Below are positions 29,136 through 37,443 of a stretch of 37,443 bases of DNA, piece after piece. The first letter of the stretch is position 1. Every line of letters starts with the position of its first letter. Made by a program: the position numbers and the translations under genes. Below the pieces are notes generated by a model. The model saw nothing but the letters and a program-made list of their open reading frames with translations. It did not search any database and was not told where the DNA came from. Origin of the DNA: a bacterium BMS3Abin03 (GTDB taxonomy: Bacteria; Bacteroidota; Ignavibacteria; Ignavibacteriales; Ignavibacteriaceae); assembly GCA_002898075.1 (NCBI GenBank), contig BDSV01000207.1, forward strand, positions 1 to 37,443. Reading direction: 5' to 3'.

Positions 29136-30356
29136 ATGAGCGGCAAAGCATCGTTATTGGTTATAGCAGGATTCAGCTTATTATTTATGATAATTGCTAA
29201 GAATTTCGACAGCGTTTCTACAAGAGCTGTAGATAATTATGTTAATTATTATGATGAAACTACGGCGCATAATATTGCAGTCAGCGGTGCCAACATAGCG
29301 GCTAATCAAATTTATTTGGATCCTAACTGGACAACCGGCTATTCCAATATACCGTACCAGGGAGGGAAACTTGATGTTGATGTAAATATAATCGATGCAT
29401 ATCAAAACATCAGACAAATAGTTGTACATGGAGATTACAACGGTTATTCAAGCACCGTTAAGGTTACATTATCACCGAGTAAATTTTCAAAATTCGCCTA
29501 CTTTTCTGTTTATGAAGGAGGAAATATCTGGTGGACTATGAACGATACAGTTTGGGGACCATTTCATACTCAGGATTACATGAGAGTTTACAGGCACCCG
29601 GTATTTTACGGTAAGGCAACTACAAAGAGAAAACTAATTTATTATACCAGTAAACAAAAAGATAAACCTCGCTTCTTCGGCGGTTTTGAAAAAGGTGTCG
29701 ATTTGCCTCTTCCTGCAAATGCAGTAGATAACCTGGAGTTCCCGGCTAATGATAACGGCTGGAAAATTGAAAATCACGACACCGTTTATCTTACATTTGA
29801 TCAGGACAGTATTAAATTCAAATTCGCCTTTAACGATCCCGATTCTACCGTTTATCTTCCAAACGTTGCACCCAACGGATTAATCTTCGCAAAAAATTCC
29901 ATTGTGAGATTGAAAGGGACTGTTAAAGGTCAATATTCTGTTGCAGTTTCAGGAGGCAGCGGCAAAGGTAAGGTATATCTTGATGATGATATAATTTTCA
30001 ATACCGACCCGAGAAATAATCCCGCATCAACCGATTTACTCGGAATAATAGCAAAGAATGAAGTTTTAATAACCGACAACAACCCGAATCATAATAACAT
30101 TAATATTCATGCATCTATCTATGCAGAAACAGGTGGTTTTGGTGCTGAAAATTACAGCACCCGACCCGAAAGCGGTAACATAAACCTTTTGGGCGGAATT
30201 ATACAACACACAAGAAGAGCAGTTGGTACATTCGGGTGGGGTGGTATTCAAACAGGTTTTTCAAAACGGTATCGTTATGACGACAGGCTGATGGTGGCTT
30301 CCCCTCCTATGTTTCCCGGCACCGGCGGATTTGAAATAGTCTCCTGGCTAGAATAG
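29136..30356 (+). CDS. PilX-like pilus/secretion-associated protein (hypothetical)
   Basis: MSGKASLLVIAGFSLLFMIIAKN (PilX-like GxALLxxLxxLL helix) with AHNIAVSGANIAANQIY; large beta-rich C-terminus. Confidence 0.5.
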   Translation: MSGKASLLVIAGFSLLFMIIAKNFDSVSTRAVDNYVNYYDETTAHNIAVSGANIAANQIYLDPNWTTGYSNIPYQGGKLDVDVNIIDAYQNIRQIVVHGDYNGYSSTVKVTLSPSKFSKFAYFSVYEGGNIWWTMNDTVWGPFHTQDYMRVYRHPVFYGKATTKRKLIYYTSKQKDKPRFFGGFEKGVDLPLPANAVDNLEFPANDNGWKIENHDTVYLTFDQDSIKFKFAFNDPDSTVYLPNVAPNGLIFAKNSIVRLKGTVKGQYSVAVSGGSGKGKVYLDDDIIFNTDPRNNPASTDLLGIIAKNEVLITDNNPNHNNINIHASIYAETGGFGAENYSTRPESGNINLLGGIIQHTRRAVGTFGWGGIQTGFSKRYRYDDRLMVASPPMFPGTGGFEIVSWLE

Positions 30357-30466
30357 CAGCCGGTGTCGGTTGCCTGATTTTTTCTACAGGAAAAATCGCA
30401 CTATTTATTTTTTAATAAGGGGAAACGATTATTAAAAATATTTACTAATAATTTCGTGGAGTTGGT

Positions 30467-30622
30467 ATGGATATTACAAAAACAAACACAAAGTGTGTTA
30501 CATACGCCCCGGCAAAGTTTGCCGGAAGGGTTGATGTAAAACAATTTCCTTTTCATAGTTTTATTAAAGCTATTATTGTGCTCTCTGTGCTTTTTTCAAT
30601 CATTATGATTGCAATCCGGTAA
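30467..30622 (+). CDS. 51-aa putative single-TM membrane mini-protein (not in ORF track)
   Basis: GTGGAG upstream; MDITKTNTKCVTYAPAKFAGRVDVKQFPFHSFIKAIIVLSVLFSIIMIAIR with C-terminal TM helix. Confidence 0.5.
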   Translation: MDITKTNTKCVTYAPAKFAGRVDVKQFPFHSFIKAIIVLSVLFSIIMIAIR

Positions 30623-30709
30623 TTATTTAAAGAGAGCGTTAAACATAATACTATGGTTGTTTGGGGCTGTATAAATCAGTATGATAAAATACCGGGCGGA
30701 TTTATCTGC

Positions 30710-31084
30710 TTAGATATTATAGTCATCTTCCCTAATGAGAAGCAAAATGGCAGAGTGCGGAACGATCAATAATTTTTCCCTGTCAAATTCAATTTCAATA
30801 GCTTCTTTCCTTAAGAATATTGCCAGATCGCCCTCTTTTGCCTGAAGCGGAATGTATTTTATTTTTTCGGCTGGCTCTTTCCATGGCTCATCATCTTCCT
30901 GCGCCGATGTTGCATAGCCGGGTCCGACTTTTATTACATAACCGCTCTGCACCTTCTCTTTTTCTTTTACTCCTGCGGGCAGGTACAATCCGCTTGAAGT
31001 TTTATTTGATTCTTCGTGAAGTCTGACTAATACCCTGTCGCCTACTACTATAAACTTATCTAAGCTTTTCAACGCAAGTCCCAT
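30710..31084 (-). CDS. GroES (Cpn10)-family co-chaperone paralogue
   Basis: VVGDRVLVRLHEESNKTSSGLYLPAGVKEKEKVQSGYVIKVGPG...EGDLAIFLRKEAIEIEFDREKLLIVPHSAILLLI. Confidence 0.82.
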   Translation of the reverse strand: MGLALKSLDKFIVVGDRVLVRLHEESNKTSSGLYLPAGVKEKEKVQSGYVIKVGPGYATSAQEDDEPWKEPAEKIKYIPLQAKEGDLAIFLRKEAIEIEFDREKLLIVPHSAILLLIREDDYNI

Positions 31085-31098
31085 TCTATCTTAAAAAA

Positions 31099-31320
31099 TT
31101 ATTTTATATTTATAAATATAATTATTAAACAGGTATCATTTATACATACCGTGTCAATTTTATTATATGAGGCAATAATGATGGAAATGTTTTTATAAGT
31201 CCGTATCCTAAGTTCTCTAACGACTTTTTTACCAAAAATATTATGAACAAAGCGGTTTTCATTCTTTACCGGAATAAATCTTCCGGCTTTTTTTGAATAG
31301 GATATTTCTAAATCTGTCAA
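31099..31320 (-). CDS. Small hypothetical protein (TTG start)
   Basis: 73-aa ORF MTDLEISYSKKAGRFIPVKNENRFVHNIFGKK..., overlapping the stop of the upstream 59-aa ORF. Confidence 0.3.
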   Translation of the reverse strand: MTDLEISYSKKAGRFIPVKNENRFVHNIFGKKVVRELRIRTYKNISIIIASYNKIDTVCINDTCLIIIFINIK

Positions 31321-31496
31321 ATTATTTTTTTTGATGATCTATGAGTCCACTTTAAAAAGGTAATCAAAGTGGAAACAAGGATTAAAAATGCAGCCCCATC
31401 CTTAGAAATGCCGGTTCCGCCGGAATATTTGTTAACGAGTTTTAGTTCACTGAATGCATTTTCAGTTCTTTTACCGGTAATAGAAAAGTCGTCCAT
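31317..31496 (-). CDS. Small hypothetical protein, 59 aa, one TM (not in ORF track)
   Basis: MDDFSITGKRTENAFSELKLVNKYSGGTGISKDGAAFLILVSTLITFLKWTHRSSKKII. Confidence 0.4.
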   Translation of the reverse strand: MDDFSITGKRTENAFSELKLVNKYSGGTGISKDGAAFLILVSTLITFLKWTHRSSKKII

Positions 31497-31557
31497 TATT
31501 TTTTTAGTTCTTCCGCTGCTTTAGTTTGTTTAACTTTGTATAGAGGAAATGCTGTTA

Positions 31558-31694
31558 TAATATCTTTTACAAATTGGTTTTCGGATTTTGGTTTTATTAT
31601 AAATTCACTTTTATCATCTCTTCCCGCAAAAGTCGGGATAGGTAAAAAGAGATGAGTTTATTATAAAATCCGAAAACCAATTTAAATAGTGCAT
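31558..31694 (-). repeat. Dispersed palindromic repeat family A, copy 3
   Basis: Reverse complement ATGCACTATTTAAATTGGTTTTCGGATTTTATAATAAACTC...TATCCCGACTTTTGCGGGAAGAGATGATAAAAGTGAATTTATAATAAAACCAAAATCCGAAAACCAATTTGTAAAAG. Confidence 0.8.
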
Positions 31695-31810
31695 ATATCT
31701 ATTAACACAAGATAGTCCTGTTTTATTGGTAACTCCGCTTAAATATTCAAACTTCAATATGGATTTTAATATTCATAAATTTGTTATCATAATCATAAAA
31801 TAAGAAAGAT

Positions 31811-32425
31811 ATGACAATGAATAATTTCGGCAGCAGTTTTTGGGATGAACGATATTCGACCAAAGAATTTGTCTATGGAAATGACCCGAATACTTTTTTT
31901 AAGAATGAATTAGATAAGCTCACCCCCGGAAAAATAATTATGCTCGGCGAAGGTGAGGGAAGGAATGCAGTTTATGCTGCAACCAGGGAATGGAAAGTAG
32001 ATGCCGTTGACTTTAGCCCGGTAGCAAAGGAGAAAGCATTGAGGGCAGCAAAAGAAAAATCCGTAACTATTAATTATAAAGTGTCTGATCTTTCGGATTA
32101 TGAACCTAAAAAAAATTACTACGATGCTGCCGCAATTATATTTTTACATCTGAATCCCGGGTTAAGAAAATGGGTTCATCCGAGAGTAATTGATTCATTA
32201 AAATCCGGCGGAACATTAATTCTCGAAGTGTTTGAAAAAGAGCAATTGGAAAAATCTTCGGGCGGACCGAAAAATATAAATATGCTCTACTCAAAGGAAG
32301 AATTGGAGAGAGATTTTAAGAAGATGGAAATCTCTCTGATCGAGAAAAGAGTGGTTGACCTTAAAGAAAGCAAACACCACGAAGGTGAAGCAGTTGTGTT
32401 AAGATTGATCGCAGTTAAACCCTAA
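31811..32425 (+). CDS. Class I SAM-dependent methyltransferase (TehB-like)
   Basis: FWDERYSTKEFVYGNDPNTFF...GKIIMLGEGEGRNAVYAATREWKVDAVDFSPVAKEKAL. Confidence 0.9.
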   Translation: MTMNNFGSSFWDERYSTKEFVYGNDPNTFFKNELDKLTPGKIIMLGEGEGRNAVYAATREWKVDAVDFSPVAKEKALRAAKEKSVTINYKVSDLSDYEPKKNYYDAAAIIFLHLNPGLRKWVHPRVIDSLKSGGTLILEVFEKEQLEKSSGGPKNINMLYSKEELERDFKKMEISLIEKRVVDLKESKHHEGEAVVLRLIAVKP

Positions 32426-32434
32426 ACAAAAAAA

Positions 32435-33712
32435 ATGAAGAGGGTTTTATTCATAACATATTACTGGCCTCCATCAGGCAAAGCATCTATGCACTGGCCT
32501 TTAAGCATAATAAAAAACCTACCTGATTTTAACTGGCAGCCGGTTGTTTTAACTATAGATGAAGATACGTTTTCGGAAAAAGAGAATGCTTTTTTAAAAG
32601 ATGTCTCACCCGATTTAAAAGTTATCAAAGCAAAATCTTACGAACCGTTTAACTTCTATAAAAAGTTCACCGGGAAGAAAACCGGCGATCAGCTTACCGC
32701 TTCCGAAACAATTTCAAAATCGAATAAAAGCATTGCCCATCGTATTTCAATCTGGATAAGGATGAATTTGTTTGTCCCCGATGCACGAATAGGTTGGTAT
32801 ATTCCGGCGGTAAAAAAAGGTTCTCATCTTTTAAAAAAAGAAAAGTTTGATGCAATAGTATCGATCGGTCCGCCACACACGACTCATCTAATCGGGAAAA
32901 AGCTAAGTAAAAAATTCGATGTCAATCATATTCCTGTTTTTATCGATCCGTGGGTTGATATTGTTTATTACAGGGAATTCAAAAGAAGTAAACTCACACT
33001 GTATTTTGATAATCACCTCGAAAAAAGTGTATTACAGAATTCAAGCTCGGTTGTATTCGTAACAAAGACGATGAAAAACGATTATGTTAAAAAGTATTCT
33101 TTTCTTTCAAATAAATCGTATGTTCTTTATTGGGGATACAGCGAAGATGTATTTGAAAGAGCAGTAGTTAAAAAGGAAGTTAAAGATGAAAAAGTAATTG
33201 TTCACGCCGGTAATTTGTTCGCTTATCAGAATCCGAAAAACTTTTGGAAACAGATAAAAACTGAAATGGAGAAAGGGAACAAATTCAATATAAAATTTAT
33301 CGGTTCGGTAGATGAAGAAATAAAAAGGGAAATATCAGCGGCGGGATTGGAAGAAGCAACCGAATATATTGGCTTCCTTCCTTACGATGAAATGATAAAG
33401 AATATAATTAAAGCAGATATATTACTTGTCTGTGCCACGGAACCGAGGCATGTACCGGGTAAGCTATTTGAATATTTAAGAACCGGTAATCCAATCATTG
33501 CATTCGGAGATAACAACACGGAAGTAAAAGAAATACTATCACAATCAAACGCAGGTATGATGTTTAGTTATGATGAAGCAGGGGAAGAATTTTTTAAACG
33601 TTTCCAATCATTCAAATCACTTCCCGAATATGTAACCAGGTATGATAGAAAAATAATTTCCAAAGAGTTAAGCGGGATATTGGATATCACTTCATCAGGA
33701 TCATCTTCTTAA
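32435..33712 (+). CDS. GT4-like glycosyltransferase
   Basis: RVLFITYYWPPSGKASMHWPL...IVSIGPPHTTHLIGKKL...VIVHAGNLFAYQNPKNFW...VPGKLFEYLRTGNPIIAFGD. Confidence 0.88.
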   Translation: MKRVLFITYYWPPSGKASMHWPLSIIKNLPDFNWQPVVLTIDEDTFSEKENAFLKDVSPDLKVIKAKSYEPFNFYKKFTGKKTGDQLTASETISKSNKSIAHRISIWIRMNLFVPDARIGWYIPAVKKGSHLLKKEKFDAIVSIGPPHTTHLIGKKLSKKFDVNHIPVFIDPWVDIVYYREFKRSKLTLYFDNHLEKSVLQNSSSVVFVTKTMKNDYVKKYSFLSNKSYVLYWGYSEDVFERAVVKKEVKDEKVIVHAGNLFAYQNPKNFWKQIKTEMEKGNKFNIKFIGSVDEEIKREISAAGLEEATEYIGFLPYDEMIKNIIKADILLVCATEPRHVPGKLFEYLRTGNPIIAFGDNNTEVKEILSQSNAGMMFSYDEAGEEFFKRFQSFKSLPEYVTRYDRKIISKELSGILDITSSGSSS

Positions 33713-35201
33713 CCTCGACATAACTACCCGATTGCAATTTATAATAATATATTCCACTCGAAAGATTCGCTCCGTTAAAATCAACTTCGTAAATACCTGG
33801 CGATGTTTCCTCTTCCCATAAAGTACTCACCTCATTTCCCAACACATCAAATACTTTCAATGTTGTAAACCCGGTTTCGGGAATTGTAAATCTAATTTTT
33901 GTTGTGGGATTGAAGGGATTGGGAAAGTTTTGTTGTAATGAATACCCTTCAGGTTGATTCACTTTCACTTCAACAACCTTTGAATATTCATACGATCCAT
34001 CAAAATCGACTTGCTTTAAGCGGTAAGAAATTACATCCTTAAAAATTATGCTACTAATATTATCTAAAAAAGAGTAATGGTGCATTTGCGTTGTTGTTCC
34101 GTTACCTTCAACAAAACCCAATTTAGTCCAATTGTCATCAGTCGCAGATTTCCTCTCTATCTCAAACCCCTGATTATTAATTTCAGTTGCAGTTATCCAG
34201 GATAGTTGGACTTCATGTCCAGATTGTACTGCAGAGAAACTTACCAATTCAACTGGTACACCGCCATTATTTGTTTTGAGTATAATACCATTTTCACCCG
34301 ATACCCAACCGGTAACATCATTTACAAATGACAAACCGAATAAACTACTTGAAGTATTACTGTTTTGTATATTCCATGAATTCCCCCCATCAATCGAATG
34401 TAAGATTATGCCCCCCAAACCAACAATCCAGCCATTATTTAGATCTGTGAACCTAACATTTCTTAATTCTTCTACTACTCCGGATGGAACTAATTGCCAA
34501 TTTGTACCACCATCTGTAGTTTTCATAATTCTGCCTCCCCACCCGACTGCCCAACCATGATTAGAATCAAGAAAGAAAACCGACATTATTCTATCGTTCG
34601 TTGGTGTACTTTGGGAAAACCAGGTCCAACCTCCATTAGTTGTTTTTAATATCTCCCCGAACAGACCACCACTAATCCAGCCAACTTGATTATCTAAGAA
34701 GCAAATTGAAAAGAGCCAATAAATTGTAGGTGTTATATCAATCCAACTTTGACCACCATTGGTTGTCTTAAAGGTAACTCCGCTACTTCCAACAACCCAA
34801 CCATTTTCTTTATCGGTAAAATAAATTGAATGGAATGTAGCACCATTTATAGATAATTGTGTAAGCCAAGATTTACCACCATCCGTAGTATGCATAACAC
34901 TACCATGCCGCTCCGGGACAAACCCGTAAAGTGCTATCCACCCATTTAATGAATCGACAAAGAAAATTGAATGTATATTATCGGATATATTAATAGACTG
35001 GGAAAACCAGATATCCCCGCCATTCGTAGTCTTAACAATTATTCCATTATTACCGGCTGACCAGCCGGTATTTTCATCAATAAAATAATTAGATAAAAAT
35101 CTTTCTGTTGTCTCGGAATTCTGTGGAATCCATTGAGCAGAATTTTGCGTATTGAAAAAGATTACAAATAATAGAATAGTAAATACGACTTTCATAATCA
35201 C
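33687..35201 (-). CDS. YCF48/BNR-repeat secreted protein with T9SS type A sorting domain
   Basis: Repeated GWIVG..G.I.KT.NGG..W motifs; C-terminal YSLQQNFPNPFNPTTKIRFTIPETG...LSSGIYYYKLQSGSYVEVKKMILMK. Confidence 0.92.
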   Translation of the reverse strand: MIMKVVFTILLFVIFFNTQNSAQWIPQNSETTERFLSNYFIDENTGWSAGNNGIIVKTTNGGDIWFSQSINISDNIHSIFFVDSLNGWIALYGFVPERHGSVMHTTDGGKSWLTQLSINGATFHSIYFTDKENGWVVGSSGVTFKTTNGGQSWIDITPTIYWLFSICFLDNQVGWISGGLFGEILKTTNGGWTWFSQSTPTNDRIMSVFFLDSNHGWAVGWGGRIMKTTDGGTNWQLVPSGVVEELRNVRFTDLNNGWIVGLGGIILHSIDGGNSWNIQNSNTSSSLFGLSFVNDVTGWVSGENGIILKTNNGGVPVELVSFSAVQSGHEVQLSWITATEINNQGFEIERKSATDDNWTKLGFVEGNGTTTQMHHYSFLDNISSIIFKDVISYRLKQVDFDGSYEYSKVVEVKVNQPEGYSLQQNFPNPFNPTTKIRFTIPETGFTTLKVFDVLGNEVSTLWEEETSPGIYEVDFNGANLSSGIYYYKLQSGSYVEVKKMILMK

Positions 35202-35335
35202 CCCCGTGATAATGATAAAATTATTAATTATACTTTTCCCCGAAGGGAGTCAAAATTCAGAATTATGTTATTAAATTTTATTAAAAATAATCGTTGAAAA
35301 AATCATACTTAAAATAATTTACAAATCGAGCAATT

Positions 35336-37443
35336 TTATTTCAATAATATCATTTTCCTAACTTCAAAATATGTTCCCGATCTAAATCTATAATAATATG
35401 TTCCACTTGATAAATTCTCTCCGTTGAACTCAACCTCATATAACCCTGCCGGTTTTTCTTCGTTAACTAATGTTGCAACTTCATCGCCCAGAATATTATA
35501 AACTTCTAATGATGTATGCCCTGCTTTCGATATTGAAAACTTTATCTTGGTCGAAGGATTAAAGGGATTGGGATAGTTTTGCTCTAATGAATATTTTTCA
35601 GGCTGATTTACTTTTACCTCAATAACTTTTGAATATTCATACGATCCGTCAAAGTCAATCTGCTTTAAGCGGTAAGAAACTACATCCTTAAAAATTACGC
35701 TACTAATATTATCCGAAAAAGAATAATAGTGCATTTCTGTTGTTGTTCCGTTGCCTTCCATAAAACCTAATTTAGCCCAATCATCATCGTTCGCAGATTT
35801 CTTCTCTATTTCAAATCCCTGATTATTAATCTCTGTTGCCGTTATCCAGGAGAGTTGGACTTCATTTCCCGTTTGTTCCACAGAAAAGCTAACTAATTCA
35901 ACGGGGATAGGATTAAGCAAATCATTATTTACAATTCCTAAACCGTAATCCCAATTAGCAATATAAGAGATACCATCCGAAACATCTAAATCCCTGCATT
36001 TTCCCGGAGTAATATAATAACCTACTTCCTTCATGTTAGCCGGATCGCTGATATCAATTATTCTCAATCCTCCATATTCCCAGGCGGCAACATACGCATA
36101 ATCACCTTCGATCTTAAGTCCTAAAAACCAAAATGGACTGCCCAAAGATCCAACTGGTTGAATATTAAGCGGATCAGAAATATCAACTACTTTAAGTCCT
36201 TCAAAGCCATCAGTAAAAAACGCATAATTATCTTTGATTTCTACATCAATTACATCACCTTGCGTCTCAAAAACATTTACTTCTGTTGGATTATAGGGGT
36301 CAGTAATATCAACTACTTTCAAACCTTCTGAATAGTCAGCAATGTAAGCATAATTATCTTTGATTTCTAAATCAAATATTTGCCCGGGAGTATTTAAAAA
36401 CCCAACTTCAATCGGATTCGTCAAATCTGTTATATCTATTACCCTCAACCCTGCTGACTGAGTAGCCACGTATGCATAGTTATTAAATATTTTTACATCA
36501 CGTGCAGTTCCCGATAAACTATAACTGCCAATTTGAAACGGGCTATACGGGTTTGAAACATCTATAATTTTCAAACCTGCAAAACCATCAGCAACAAACG
36601 CATAATTACCATTTACTGTTACGCCGTAAGAATCTGATGTTATAATATTGCCAAGAGAGACTGGATTTGAAGGGTCTTTCACATTGATAAGTTGCAAATT
36701 GGCATCATACCAACTAACTACATACGCAATACTATTAGATAAACTAACATCAAATGATCTTCCCAATACATTTGCAGAACTAAGGTATGTAGTATTTGGT
36801 TGAGGCAACATTAAGTCATTACGAATAACTTCAATTCCCGGATCCCAATCGGCAATATAGATATAATTTCCTCTTACATATAAGTCTCTTGATTTACCAG
36901 GTGTTACATAGTAACCAACCTCGGTCATATTACCCGGGTCGCTAATATCAATTACACGCAGCCCACCAAATTCCCAGGCAGCAACGTACGCATAATCACC
37001 TTCAACCTTTAACCCCAAAAACCAAAAAGGACTGCTTAAAGATCCGACCGGTTGAATATTTAATGGATCAGTTATATCAACTACTTTTAACCCCTGATAT
37101 CCATCAGTAAAAAAAGCCAAATTATCTTTAAATTCAATATCTATCACATCTCCCGATGTATTATAAACATTAACTTCTACCGGATTAGTCACATCACTAA
37201 TATCAATTACTCTTAATCCCCCTGAATAATCTGCTAGGAATGCATAATGCCCTTTTAATTCAACATCGAATGTTTGTCCGGGTGTATCATAAAACCCTAT
37301 TTCAATAGGATTTGATATGTTTGAAATATCCAATATTCTTAGTCCCGCAGTTTGATCAGCTACGAATGCATAATTTCCAGAGATCTTAACATCCCTTGCA
37401 GTACCGGGTGTATCAAAAGACCCAACTAGATATGGATAAAGCG
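35336..37443 (-). CDS. LVIVD-repeat secreted protein with T9SS type A sorting domain (5' end beyond window)
   Basis: LVIVD repeats (YAYVAAWEFGGLRVIDISDP...), C-terminal YSLEQNYPNPFNPSTKIKFSI...YYYRFRSGTYFEVRKMILLK; frame stays open to 37443 with further repeats. Confidence 0.9.
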   Translation of the reverse strand, partial: LYPYLVGSFDTPGTARDVKISGNYAFVADQTAGLRILDISNISNPIEIGFYDTPGQTFDVELKGHYAFLADYSGGLRVIDISDVTNPVEVNVYNTSGDVIDIEFKDNLAFFTDGYQGLKVVDITDPLNIQPVGSLSSPFWFLGLKVEGDYAYVAAWEFGGLRVIDISDPGNMTEVGYYVTPGKSRDLYVRGNYIYIADWDPGIEVIRNDLMLPQPNTTYLSSANVLGRSFDVSLSNSIAYVVSWYDANLQLINVKDPSNPVSLGNIITSDSYGVTVNGNYAFVADGFAGLKIIDVSNPYSPFQIGSYSLSGTARDVKIFNNYAYVATQSAGLRVIDITDLTNPIEVGFLNTPGQIFDLEIKDNYAYIADYSEGLKVVDITDPYNPTEVNVFETQGDVIDVEIKDNYAFFTDGFEGLKVVDISDPLNIQPVGSLGSPFWFLGLKIEGDYAYVAAWEYGGLRIIDISDPANMKEVGYYITPGKCRDLDVSDGISYIANWDYGLGIVNNDLLNPIPVELVSFSVEQTGNEVQLSWITATEINNQGFEIEKKSANDDDWAKLGFMEGNGTTTEMHYYSFSDNISSVIFKDVVSYRLKQIDFDGSYEYSKVIEVKVNQPEKYSLEQNYPNPFNPSTKIKFSISKAGHTSLEVYNILGDEVATLVNEEKPAGLYEVEFNGENLSSGTYYYRFRSGTYFEVRKMILLK

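Noticed and set aside
35900-37443. Regularly spaced repeats as a possible CRISPR array
   Set aside because: They are degenerate, in-frame LVIVD protein repeats in a long open frame, with no invariant direct repeat or variable spacers.

Overview
AT-rich 37.4-kb bacterial chromosomal window. T9SS sorting domains, two-component-propeller and LVIVD proteins and TAnnTTTG-like promoters point to the Bacteroidota/Ignavibacteria, by inference only. Most content is housekeeping or signalling: a PAS histidine kinase / sigma54 activator / STAS / tandem-REC PP2C cascade, DUF4159-DUF4175, BatA-HflX, RmuC, an aromatic/histidine ammonia-lyase, aconitase, a GroES-like protein, methyltransferases, a glycosyltransferase and two T9SS cargo proteins. 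Points most worth a second look: (1) a DUF3800 gene inserted between an intact EVE-domain gene and a diverged, frameshifted duplicate of that gene's 3' end; (2) a second sigma54 activator followed by an inverted-repeat cluster, a 16/17-match -24/-12 promoter and a three-gene PilV/W/X-like operon without canonical prepilin E5 motifs, then an unlisted 51-aa membrane mini-protein; (3) three copies of a ~137-bp palindromic repeat with a conserved open frame; (4) an Ala-Cys-Gly MIO triad in the ammonia-lyase; (5) a separate 130-bp MITE-like element with GGGGCTGTCTAAAAAG-type ends. No tRNA, rRNA, CRISPR array or transposase was recognised. All calls come from reading the sequence; no database search was run.
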